Program-made: the position numbers and the translations under genes | Assembly: GCA_023442905.1 (NCBI GenBank) | Contig: JAEZWY010000232.1 | Coordinates: forward strand, 1 to 14,262 | DNA length: 14,262 nt | Reading direction: 5' to 3' | Source of the DNA: Bacillota bacterium | GTDB taxonomy: Bacteria; Bacillota; Bacilli; Lactobacillales; Aerococcaceae | In this document: positions 6,392-12,640 of the stretch, in pieces | Layout: each line of letters starts with the position of its first letter | Position numbering within the stretch: the first letter of the stretch is position 1 | The notes under the pieces: model-generated | The model's database searches: none | Told to the model about the DNA's origin: nothing | Seen by the model: the letters and a program-made list of their open reading frames with translations, nothing else

Positions 6392-6410
6392 GAACAAAAT
6401 GTATATATAA
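6386..6410. promoter_or_regulatory. Upstream pair of operator-like 12-mers
   Basis: ATGTATGAACAA (6386-6397) is 11 of 12 identical to the site at 843-854. ATGTATATATAA (6399-6410) is 10 of 12 identical to the site at 865-876. The same two variants occur in the same order as before IIA, but 13 rather than 22 bases apart. They lie upstream of the glucosidase -35. An AT-rich background makes chance similarity possible for the second. Confidence 0.4.
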
Positions 6411-6437
6411 TCATTCATTTAGCAATAAATTGTACTT

Positions 6438-6487
6438 TTAACATGCTATTTACATAATTTTTACTAAGACATTACAAGGAATTAACC
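6438..6487 (+). promoter_or_regulatory. Pho-box array (PhoP-binding candidate)
   Basis: Five hexamers resembling TT(A/T/C)ACA start at 6438, 6449, 6460, 6471 and 6482: TTAACA, TTTACA, TTTACT, ATTACA and TTAACC. Each is separated by exactly 5 bases, giving an 11-bp period on one face of the helix. This is the arrangement of PhoP sites in Bacillus-type Pho regulons. The array points at the downstream phosphatase, and its last repeat occupies the -35 position, as expected of an activator-dependent promoter. Confidence 0.75.
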
Positions 6488-6510
6488 TTACTTTGTTAAG
6501 GTGATATAGA
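6482..6510 (+). promoter_or_regulatory. Promoter of the phosphatase lipoprotein
   Basis: An extended -10, TGATATAGA (TG at 6502-6503, hexamer 6505-6510), lies exactly 17 bases after TTAACC (6482-6487), a poor -35 that doubles as the last Pho repeat. Transcription would start near 6517. This leaves about 39 bases of leader before ATG 6556 and makes the upstream TTG at 6523 an unlikely start. Confidence 0.6.
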
Positions 6511-6555
6511 AAGTGTTGGTATTTGAAAAGCATTTTAAGGAGAGGGAACCGTTTA

Positions 6556-8424
6556 ATGAAAGAATTGAAGTTGAAGCGCTGGGGCGTTTTATTGTCATCG
6601 GTGATTTTATTGGCTGCTTGTGGACAAGGGCAAGGAAACGAAGTGAACGAAAGTGATACTAGTAGTCAAGCGACTGCTGAAGCAACGAGTGCAAGTGACA
6701 TTGCTACGGCATCTTCAGATGAAGGTAGTGAGGTTGATCCAGTTTACGGAGAAGAAAATGGTCTAGATTTAATTGATTTACAGGATGAAAAACCAGAAGT
6801 TGCACCGGTCCCAGTTCGCAATGAACCTAACCGAATCGCAACAAATTTATTAACAGATACTTCATCAACAATGGGCTTTAATTGGTATACAACGGAAGAG
6901 ATGTCAGATGCTAAAGTAAAAGTATCGACTTCTGAAGATATGTCAGATGCGATTGAATTTACTGCAGAAGCTAGCCCAGTTACGTCAGATTATGCTGAAC
7001 GCGATGAAAATGGCTATTATATCTATGCATCGGTGACAACTGATGAAGAAGGCGAAAAAATTCTAGACGATGAAGGACAACCTGAAGAAGTATTAGGTTA
7101 CTTTACAGATGAACAAATTGACCGCGATAATACTGAATGGACTTCTGATGGTGGTAATTTAGGCTATCTTTATACTCAAGAAGTTGAAGAATATAGTTAT
7201 AAAGCTGAAGCTGAAGGGTTAGAAGCTGGTACAACTTACTACTATCAAGTGGGTTCTGATGAGGGTGGCTATTCAGCAACGGGCTCTTTTAATACATCAG
7301 CTGTTGACGATGATGAGTTCCAATTCATTCATTATACGGACACACAAAACGCTTATTGGAATGCCAATGTGAATAATGAAGCTGCTTATGGTGCAGATAC
7401 CTTAGCGCATGCGATGGAAGTGGCGCCAGATGCGAATTTTGCTTTACATACTGGTGACTTTGTTGAAATTGCAGAATTAGAGGATGAGTGGGTAGACAAT
7501 TTAGATATGTCTCAGGAACAAAACTTGCACTTACCACATGCTTATACGCCAGGAAACCATGATGAATATACTGTTCATGGTGGTGATTTAGACTTAACAG
7601 CCTTTAACGAACATACCAATGTACCTGTAACGAATGATGCAGTTTCAGGTGGATCATATTATTCTTATGACTACAATGGGGCGCATTTTGTTGTCTTAAA
7701 TACGAATGACAATAAGGAATCTGAGGATAATCCAGAATCTGGTGCAATTGGTCAAGAACAGATGGATTGGGCGAAAGAGGATATTCAAACGGCACGTGAT
7801 AATGGGGCAAATTGGATTGTACTTGCTTACCATAAACCAATCTACTCAGCTTCTTACCATGCATTGCAGGACGATGATGTCCAAGTTACCCGCGAAGAGT
7901 TTGCTAAATTAGCAGATGAACTAGGGGTGGATATCGTTTTACAAGGACATGACCACAACTTAACGAGAACGAAATCCTTAGTATATACAGGAGATAATTT
8001 CTCTTATGGTGAAGTAGAGGATACGGAGAAGACTGAAATTGATGGTGTCGAATACCACGTTAATCCTGATGGGGTGACTTACGTGATTCCAAACTCATCT
8101 GGAACAAAAGCCTATGATGCGATTTACCAAAAAGGTGCTGAACATGTGCATAATGTTCGTCCAAAATTAGACTGGATGACTGAAGAGGATGTGGACCTGT
8201 GGAATGGCTTATTTGATGTTGCTCAACAACCTGATGAGTCACCTAAGTTTGACTATAAACACGAAAACTATCGTCAATCAGAAAGTCAAAACTTTGCAGT
8301 CTATACTGTCTCTGAAGAAGAGTTCTTAATTGAGTTTTATCAAATGAGCGGTGACTTACACGCCGGCGAAGAACGAAATGTTGAATTAGTGGATGCTTAC
8401 GGTATTACTAAAGATGATGAATAA
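6556..8424 (+). CDS. Secreted purple-acid-phosphatase-like metallophosphoesterase lipoprotein
   Basis: 622 residues from ATG 6556, with AAGGAGAGGG at 6537-6546; the frame opens further up at TTG 6523, but the promoter argues against it. Residues 1-22 are a lipoprotein signal with lipobox LAAC (Cys22), followed by a Ser/Thr/Glu-rich linker to about 60. Residues from about 90 to 250 look like the Fn3-type N-terminal domain of purple acid phosphatases, ending YYYQVGSDEGGYSATGSF. The metallophosphatase domain follows: Asp262 (TDTQ), Asp301 (HTGD), Asn334-His335 (GNHD), His426 (YHKP), His465 and His467 (GHDH). The Tyr that gives purple acid phosphatases their colour is absent (GDFVE), and Gln264 replaces the first-motif His. 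It probably releases phosphate from organic esters at the cell surface, with Pho control. It is a single-gene unit. The exact substrate is unknown. Confidence 0.9.
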   Translation: MKELKLKRWGVLLSSVILLAACGQGQGNEVNESDTSSQATAEATSASDIATASSDEGSEVDPVYGEENGLDLIDLQDEKPEVAPVPVRNEPNRIATNLLTDTSSTMGFNWYTTEEMSDAKVKVSTSEDMSDAIEFTAEASPVTSDYAERDENGYYIYASVTTDEEGEKILDDEGQPEEVLGYFTDEQIDRDNTEWTSDGGNLGYLYTQEVEEYSYKAEAEGLEAGTTYYYQVGSDEGGYSATGSFNTSAVDDDEFQFIHYTDTQNAYWNANVNNEAAYGADTLAHAMEVAPDANFALHTGDFVEIAELEDEWVDNLDMSQEQNLHLPHAYTPGNHDEYTVHGGDLDLTAFNEHTNVPVTNDAVSGGSYYSYDYNGAHFVVLNTNDNKESEDNPESGAIGQEQMDWAKEDIQTARDNGANWIVLAYHKPIYSASYHALQDDDVQVTREEFAKLADELGVDIVLQGHDHNLTRTKSLVYTGDNFSYGEVEDTEKTEIDGVEYHVNPDGVTYVIPNSSGTKAYDAIYQKGAEHVHNVRPKLDWMTEEDVDLWNGLFDVAQQPDESPKFDYKHENYRQSESQNFAVYTVSEEEFLIEFYQMSGDLHAGEERNVELVDAYGITKDDE

Positions 8425-8434
8425 ATGAATTTTG

Positions 8435-8474
8435 ACCTACTAGACGAGCCTAGCTTTGATCTAGTAGGTTTTTT
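8435..8474 (+). terminator. Rho-independent terminator of the phosphatase gene
   Basis: ACCTACTAGA (8435-8444) pairs perfectly with TCTAGTAGGT (8460-8469) across a 15-base loop, followed by six T residues (8469-8474). It lies ten bases past the stop codon. Confidence 0.93.
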
Positions 8475-8531
8475 ATTAAGAAAAATATTTATCTGCTGGG
8501 TTAGTTTTAGCGATTTTTTAATCGATTTGTG

Positions 8532-8563
8532 AAAGTGATATGTCATAAAAGTGATATAACATA
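8532..8563 (+). repeat. Tandem 16-bp repeat before the DUF2316 gene
   Basis: AAAGTGATATGTCATA (8532-8547) is followed directly by AAAGTGATATAACATA (8548-8563); 14 of 16 bases are identical. Each unit contains a TGATATNNCA core with partial dyad symmetry. The repeat lies 31 bases before the gene, in the expected promoter region, and is a plausible operator, perhaps for the encoded HTH-like protein itself. Confidence 0.6.
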
Positions 8564-8594
8564 AACCTATATATGATTAAATGAGGTAGAAGTT

Positions 8595-8909
8595 ATGTCA
8601 TTAACCTATAGTCAACAAAAAGCAACTATTAGAGAATTTCAGGAAGCGGTGATGCGTTCTAATTTAACTATTCAAGAGATTGCAGGAGATTTTAAGACCA
8701 GTCAAAAACGTATTGACGCTATTTTAAACTTACAACCTCTGGGTATTGAAGAACCATGGATTTTAAAAGAATGCCTTAATGAAAAAATTACTGATCAGGG
8801 CAATTCACCAGTGAAGTTTACGGCGTTACGTGGCGATTATCACCAATATGGCTTCTTAAACAGTAGCCGTATTGGTAAACGACAACTTTATCAGAAGATT
8901 ACTGTTTAA
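8595..8909 (+). CDS. DUF2316 family protein
   Basis: A 104-residue cytoplasmic protein. I recognise the DUF2316 pattern: an N-terminal part resembling a helix-turn-helix (about 15-47, including LTIQEIAGDFKTSQKRIDAI), then IEEPWILKECLNEKI and PVKFTALRGDYHQYGFLNS (about 73-91), which is the most conserved block. The length is normal for the family. The start ATG 8595 has TGAGGT at 8582-8587. The molecular role of DUF2316 is not established; the HTH-like region suggests DNA binding, and the tandem repeat upstream may be its target, both inferred. The gene stands alone, and no clear terminator follows. Confidence 0.85.
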   Translation: MSLTYSQQKATIREFQEAVMRSNLTIQEIAGDFKTSQKRIDAILNLQPLGIEEPWILKECLNEKITDQGNSPVKFTALRGDYHQYGFLNSSRIGKRQLYQKITV

Positions 8910-9082
8910 AAGAACCAAATATGTACTGGTAATGCGTCGATATAAACACCTTCAATATGAGCTTCTACCACTTTTTAATTTATAAAATTACCGATTTTTA
9001 TTCATAAAAACCTATCTAAATTAGGGGTAGTTGGTTAGATATGCTATGGTGGGACCATTATGTTTGTAAAGGAGTAGAAGCA

Positions 9083-9751
9083 ATGGATGTACCAATATTA
9101 TATGAGGATAATCATTTATTGTTGGTTCAAAAACCAGTAAATATACCAGTTCAAGAAGACCAAAGTGGAGATAAGGATTTATTAACCTATCTCAAAGAGG
9201 ATATTAAATACCGCTATCAAAAACCGGGCAATGTCTACTTAGGTTTAGTACACCGTCTAGACCGCCCGGTTGGTGGCGCGATGGTATTCGCCAAAACTTC
9301 AAAAGCAGCGTCAAGATTATCTGACCAAGTACGGCGTAATGATATGGGTCGAACTTATTATGCAGTAGTCCATGGCAGACCCAAGCAAGCTAGTAATCGG
9401 TTGGTCGATTATCTATATAAGAATCGCCAGAAGAATATCGTATCCATTGTTTCAAAAAACCACAAAGAGGGGAAAAAGGCCGTCCTTGACTATACGGTGA
9501 TTGCCTCTAAGGATGGTCTCAGTCTAGTTAGCGTGCAATTACAGACCGGTCGTCCCCACCAAATTCGTGTTCAGCTGGCAGGTATGGGGACACCCATTTG
9601 GGGAGATCAAAAATATGGTCAACAATACAGTCAAGTCGGTCAGCAGATTGCTTTGTGGGCTACAAACCTTACCTTGGAACACCCGGTTAAAAAAACACCA
9701 CTCACTGTTGAGTCGCCACTACCAGAAGCCTACCCTTGGGATATCTGGTAA
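9083..9751 (+). CDS. RluA-family RNA pseudouridine synthase
   Basis: 222 residues. It isomerises uridine to pseudouridine in RNA, probably 23S rRNA or tRNA. The catalytic motif HRLDRPVGG has Asp60 as the nucleophile. The family blocks ILYEDNHLLLVQKPVNIPV (5-23) near the N-terminus and LQTGRPHQIRVQLAGMGTPIWGDQKYG in the C-terminal half are both present. There is no N-terminal S4 domain, so it belongs to the short single-domain members. I use ATG 9083 because AAAGGAG (9068-9074) lies 8 bases upstream; the open frame extends to ATG 9041, which has no ribosome binding site and would add 14 unconserved residues. It is a single-gene unit, and the RNA target cannot be read from sequence. Confidence 0.92.
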   Translation: MDVPILYEDNHLLLVQKPVNIPVQEDQSGDKDLLTYLKEDIKYRYQKPGNVYLGLVHRLDRPVGGAMVFAKTSKAASRLSDQVRRNDMGRTYYAVVHGRPKQASNRLVDYLYKNRQKNIVSIVSKNHKEGKKAVLDYTVIASKDGLSLVSVQLQTGRPHQIRVQLAGMGTPIWGDQKYGQQYSQVGQQIALWATNLTLEHPVKKTPLTVESPLPEAYPWDIW

Positions 9752-9768
9752 ATAATTAACTATTAATG

Positions 9769-9807
9769 CAAGAAGTATCGCTTCAATAGAGCTGTGCTTC
9801 TTGTTTT
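9769..9807 (+). terminator. Probable terminator of the pseudouridine synthase gene
   Basis: CAAGAAG (9769-9775) pairs with CTTCTTG (9797-9803), extended by T-G, A-T and T-G pairs, followed by TTTT (9804-9807). The loop is long and the T-run short, so efficiency may be moderate. It lies 17 bases past the stop codon. Confidence 0.6.
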
Positions 9808-9839
9808 AGGTTACAGTGATTGGGCTATCTTAACTATCT

Positions 9840-9940
9840 AAGTGCAAACGATGACGCGAGGTGCACTTGTCAACAGGATTTGTCGTGTCGGCATCTTTAG
9901 GTGTCGCGTTGTGTATTCGTATAAGGTCTAGCATTTTTTT
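9840..9940. other. Structured, GC-richer intergenic segment
   Basis: AAGTGCA (9840-9846) and TGCACTT (9862-9868) form inverted arms. ATGACGCGA (9851-9859) can pair with TCGCGTTGT (9904-9912) if two G-T pairs are allowed. GTGTCG occurs twice in direct orientation (9885-9890 and 9901-9906). The segment ends in a run of T at 9934-9940. It is GC-richer than neighbouring spacers and holds no convincing gene. It may be an intergenic repeat or a structured RNA; only one copy is visible. Confidence 0.35.
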
Positions 9941-9944
9941 GGTT

Positions 9945-10832
9945 TTATTTAGACGATTTTAAGTGATCCTGTAATCGTTGCTTGAAAACTTTGGCTGCGG
10001 TTGAAAAATTGTTCTGCTTTTTCCAAATAAACTTAAGCTGAGACGACATTGGTGGGTCTAGGGGAATGAAATGTAGCTTGTTTGTTGTATATGTATCCAC
10101 TAAATTGTCTAAACAAAGGGCATAGCCGACTCCTGCTTCAACCATTAGGCTAGCATTATAAATGAGGTTATAACTAGCAACAATATTTAGACTAGAAAAA
10201 TCACCGCCAAACCAACCGGTTAATTCATTATTATTCAAAGATTGGTGCGAGCAAATTAAAGGAAGGTCCGTCAAATCATCGGGATGAATCACAGACTTAT
10301 TGGCTAAGTAACTGTCATTAGGCACCAAGAGACCCCATGTATCATCTTCGGGTAGTATACGAAAATCATAATGATCTGTATTCACTGCCCCAATCACGAC
10401 GCCAAAATCTAACAAACCCTTATCAAGTCGCTCCTTTACATCCTCTGCAATCCCACTATACAAATGAAATTGTATATCAGGATATTTTGTTTGTACATCT
10501 TTCACTACTTGAGCAATCAGACGCATACTCGCTGACTCACCGCCACCAATATAGACACTACCAGCGATGACACCATCCGGCTTGCGTATTTCAGCTTCCG
10601 TACGGTCAAGCAAATCAATGATTTCGGATGCTCGTTTTTGTAAAAGCTGTCCGTCTGCAGTAAGAGATACTTTTCGGCTTCCACGAATTAACAATTGTTT
10701 ACCTAAATCTTCTTCCAACTCTTTCATTTGTTTAGATAAAGTTGGCTGGGTGACATGCAAGGCTTCAGCTGCCGCAGTAAAATTCTCAGCTTTAGCAATA
10801 GCTATAAAATATCGTAAAGTACGCACATCCAT
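9945..10832 (-). CDS. LysR-family transcriptional regulator
   Basis: A 295-residue DNA-binding regulator. Residues 1-60 are the LysR winged HTH (MDVRTLRYFIAIAKAENFTA, then ALHVTQPTLSKQMKELEEDLG). Residues from about 90 to 290 form the periplasmic-binding-protein-like effector domain, with GSVYIGGGESASMRLIA at its start and VEAGVGYALCLDNLV late in the fold. The length is normal. The start ATG 10832 has AGGAGG six bases upstream. It is transcribed away from the sugar O-acetyltransferase gene, and the 130-base gap holds two T-N11-A palindromes. It therefore probably autoregulates and controls that neighbour. The effector is unknown. Confidence 0.93.
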   Translation of the reverse strand: MDVRTLRYFIAIAKAENFTAAAEALHVTQPTLSKQMKELEEDLGKQLLIRGSRKVSLTADGQLLQKRASEIIDLLDRTEAEIRKPDGVIAGSVYIGGGESASMRLIAQVVKDVQTKYPDIQFHLYSGIAEDVKERLDKGLLDFGVVIGAVNTDHYDFRILPEDDTWGLLVPNDSYLANKSVIHPDDLTDLPLICSHQSLNNNELTGWFGGDFSSLNIVASYNLIYNASLMVEAGVGYALCLDNLVDTYTTNKLHFIPLDPPMSSQLKFIWKKQNNFSTAAKVFKQRLQDHLKSSK

Positions 10833-10852
10833 CTGAATCCTCCTAAAGTATC

Positions 10853-10900
10853 GTTATAACTTTTTGTTATAACAGTCCATAAACTATAACCATTTGTTAT
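10853..10900. promoter_or_regulatory. Two LysR-type boxes between the divergent genes
   Basis: ATAAC-N5-GTTAT occurs twice with identical geometry, at 10856-10870 and 10886-10900, exactly 30 bases apart (about three helical turns). Each fits the LysR T-N11-A motif. The first is embedded in a longer GTTATAAC-N5-GTTATAAC (10853-10873). The second overlaps the -35 of the acetyltransferase promoter. Binding by the adjacent LysR protein is inferred. Confidence 0.75.
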
Positions 10901-10922
10901 TTAAAAGTTTAGCTTCTATACT
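10894..10922 (+). promoter_or_regulatory. Promoter of the O-acetyltransferase gene
   Basis: -35 TTGTTA (10894-10899) and -10 TATACT (10917-10922) are separated by 17 bases. Transcription would begin near 10929, only about five bases before ATG 10934, so the ATG at 10964 with its own ribosome binding site is preferred. Confidence 0.7.
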
Positions 10923-10963
10923 AGAAATAAGCAATGAAGAAGTATATAAAGGAGCGAACCGAC

Positions 10964-11530
10964 ATGGATTTAGAAACATATTTAGAAGAAGTGAAAAAGG
11001 GCAACCGCATTGAAGCTGATTCTCCAGCCCACCAAGTGATGCATCAAATGAGTCAGGAAGCATTAAAGATTACAATGCAAATCAATAATCAATATCATGA
11101 GCCATCAAAACTACGCCAACTCATGTCAGATTTAACGGGTCAACAAATTGATAATAGCTTTACACTGTTTCCACCATTTTATACAGACTTTGGTAAAAAT
11201 ATTCATATCGGTAAAAATGTCTTTATCAATGCCGGATGTAAGTTCCAAGACCAAGGCGGAATTTACATTGGGGATGGTGCTTTAATTGGTCATAATGTGG
11301 TCATGGCTACATTAAATCATGCAGAAGATCCGAGTGACCGTGGTTCAATGATACCTGGAAAAATTATGCTTGGTAAAAATGTGTGGATTGGGTCTAATGC
11401 CACTATTTTAGCTGGTACAACAATCGGAGATGGCGCGATTATTGCAGCCGGTGCAGTTGTAACAAAAGATGTACCAGCCAACACGGTTGTTGGTGGCGTT
11501 CCTGCAAAAGTGATTAAAGAAATACAGTAA
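10964..11530 (+). CDS. Sugar O-acetyltransferase (maltose acetyltransferase / NodL-like, hexapeptide fold)
   Basis: 188 residues from ATG 10964, with AAAGGAG at 10948-10954. It transfers acetyl from acetyl-CoA to a sugar hydroxyl. The N-terminal helical part (MDLETYLEEVKKGNRIEADS) corresponds to the Mac domain of maltose acetyltransferases. It is followed by left-handed beta-helix hexapeptide repeats from about 75 to 180 (IHIGKNVFINAG, IYIGDGALIGHNV, IMLGKNVWIGSNATIL, TTIGDGAIIAAGAVV) and the closing GGVPAKVIKEI. His119 in TLNHAEDPSDRG is the probable catalytic base. A frame extension to ATG 10934 lacks a ribosome binding site. The divergent LysR gene is the likely regulator. The acceptor sugar is unknown. 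Confidence 0.9.
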   Translation: MDLETYLEEVKKGNRIEADSPAHQVMHQMSQEALKITMQINNQYHEPSKLRQLMSDLTGQQIDNSFTLFPPFYTDFGKNIHIGKNVFINAGCKFQDQGGIYIGDGALIGHNVVMATLNHAEDPSDRGSMIPGKIMLGKNVWIGSNATILAGTTIGDGAIIAAGAVVTKDVPANTVVGGVPAKVIKEIQ

Positions 11531-11533
11531 GAT

Positions 11534-11580
11534 AAAAAACCAGTCAACTGAAAGATTTACTTCGGTTAACTGGTATTTTA
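11534..11580. terminator. Bidirectional terminator after the O-acetyltransferase gene
   Basis: ACCAGTCAACTGAA (11539-11552) pairs with TTCGGTTAACTGGT (11561-11574) with one C/A mismatch and one G-T pair, and an 8-base loop. The T-run is weak on plus (ATTTTATT) and stronger on minus (complement of A11534-11539). It lies between convergent genes, so it may serve both. Confidence 0.75.
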
Positions 11581-11591
11581 TTACCTCTTCA

Positions 11592-11737
11592 CGTCAACTC
11601 TCAAACCCTTTTTAAGTTGGGCTCGTTCCTCCAGAAAGGACTTCGTTTCAGATTGAGTTGTAGCTGACTTCGCCATCTACTGCCTTAATTTTCTAACGGT
11701 TCCTTTCTAGGCGTCAGCACTCACACCCTTTTTTTAA
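11592..11737. repeat. Repeat-bounded intergenic element
   Basis: The segment is bounded by imperfect direct repeats: 11592-11615, starting CGTCAACTCTCAAACCC, and 11712-11737, starting CGTCAGCACTCACACCC, each ending in a T-run plus AA. The second copy overlaps the stop codon of the short-chain dehydrogenase gene. Inside, AGAAAGGA (11633-11640) and TCCTTTCT (11701-11708) form inverted arms. On the minus strand a 31-codon ATG frame runs from 11676 to about 11581 but has no ribosome binding site. It resembles a small non-coding mobile or intergenic repeat, but other copies would have to be shown. Confidence 0.4.
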
Positions 11738-12486
11738 TCTACTGGGTATCCACCTAATGTCCAACCGCCGTCTTGAATTAAGTTGATGCCTTGGATATAG
11801 TCAGAGTCATCTGAGGCAAGGAAGAGGGCTGTTTTCGCAATTTCATCTGGTTGGCCTGGTCGACCTAATGGTGATTTTTCTAGCCGTTTGTCCGTTACTG
11901 TTTCGGTCATTGGGGTATCAATAAAACCAGGTGATAGGGTATTAACTTTAATGCCTTTAGGGCCTAGTTCATGCGCTAATTGGCGTGTCATCCCGACTAA
12001 ACCATATTTACTAGACATATATGGTGTACCGCCAACACCAACCATACCGGTAGCTTGAGAAGCAATATTGATGATCACACCTGAACCGCGTTCAATCATT
12101 TGTGGTACGACAGCTTTTGTAGCTAACCAGGGTGCTTTTAAATTCAAGCGGATAACATCATCGAAAAGCGCTTCATCCGTATCTTGAATTGGATCGTAAT
12201 TATCTAAAATACCTGCACCATTATAAAGGATATCGATTTTACCATAGTGATCTAAAGTTGTTTGAACAGCATCCTTAATTGATTGGCTTTCATTTAAGTC
12301 GGCTTTTACAAAAAGACCTGTTGGACCAAGCTCAGCAATCGTATGTAAAATCTTATTTGCCTTATCTTCGTTACGACCAACGATAGCTACTTGTGCGCCT
12401 TCCTTAGCGTACAAAATAGCAGTTGCCTCGCCAATACCTGAAGTTCCACCAAAAATTAATGCTACTTTACCATCTAATTTTCCCAT
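11734..12486 (-). CDS. Short-chain dehydrogenase/reductase (SDR)
   Basis: 250 residues from ATG 12486. A classical SDR, an NAD(P)-dependent oxidoreductase on a Rossmann fold. Cofactor motif GGTSGIG (13-19) has Gly in place of the usual first Thr. NGAG (89-92) replaces NNAG. The catalytic tetrad is Asn115, Ser143, Tyr156 and Lys160 (PYMSSK). The PG segment is LSPGFIDTPM, and the C-terminus is GINLIQDGGWTLGG. Arg38 after the second strand hints at NADP(H), an inference. The upstream ATG 12495 sits within the ribosome binding site region (GGAAGGA), so the ATG three codons later, 8 bases from that site, is preferred. It is monocistronic with its own promoter, and the substrate cannot be predicted. 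Confidence 0.9.
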   Translation of the reverse strand: MGKLDGKVALIFGGTSGIGEATAILYAKEGAQVAIVGRNEDKANKILHTIAELGPTGLFVKADLNESQSIKDAVQTTLDHYGKIDILYNGAGILDNYDPIQDTDEALFDDVIRLNLKAPWLATKAVVPQMIERGSGVIINIASQATGMVGVGGTPYMSSKYGLVGMTRQLAHELGPKGIKVNTLSPGFIDTPMTETVTDKRLEKSPLGRPGQPDEIAKTALFLASDDSDYIQGINLIQDGGWTLGGYPVD

Positions 12487-12525
12487 GAAAAACATCCTTC
12501 CTTATTATAAATGCTTATTACTTCT

Positions 12526-12554
12526 AGCATAGGGGATTCAGATAAAGCTTGCAA
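12526..12554 (-). promoter_or_regulatory. Promoter of the SDR gene
   Basis: On the minus strand, -35 TTGCAA (complement of 12549-12554) and -10 TATGCT (complement of 12526-12531) are 17 bases apart. The leader would be about 33 bases and contain the ribosome binding site. No operator is obvious. Confidence 0.6.
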
Positions 12555-12640
12555 ACAAAACACAGGGCTATGTCTTGGCCATGTTCTCAAGAATAAGCTA
12601 AACTAGGGCCATAGATTATAAGTGTTAGGACGAGTGAACA

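Noticed and set aside
6523..6555. TTG start extending the phosphatase by 11 residues
   Set aside because: It lies about six bases from the predicted transcription start, has no ribosome binding site, and would place RRGNR ahead of a normal lipoprotein signal. ATG 6556 has AAGGAGAGGG upstream.
7325..8242. Several 60-86 codon frames on both strands inside the phosphatase gene
   Set aside because: They lie within a well-supported gene, have no ribosome binding sites and show no family resemblance.
9041..9082. ATG 9041 as start of the pseudouridine synthase
   Set aside because: No ribosome binding site; AAAGGAG lies 8 bases before ATG 9083, where the family similarity begins.
10934..10963. ATG 10934 as start of the O-acetyltransferase
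   Set aside because: It would be about five bases from the predicted transcription start; AAAGGAG is correctly placed for ATG 10964.
12487..12495. ATG 12495 as start of the SDR
   Set aside because: It overlaps the end of the ribosome binding site GGAAGGA; the ATG at 12486 has proper spacing and a typical SDR N-terminus.
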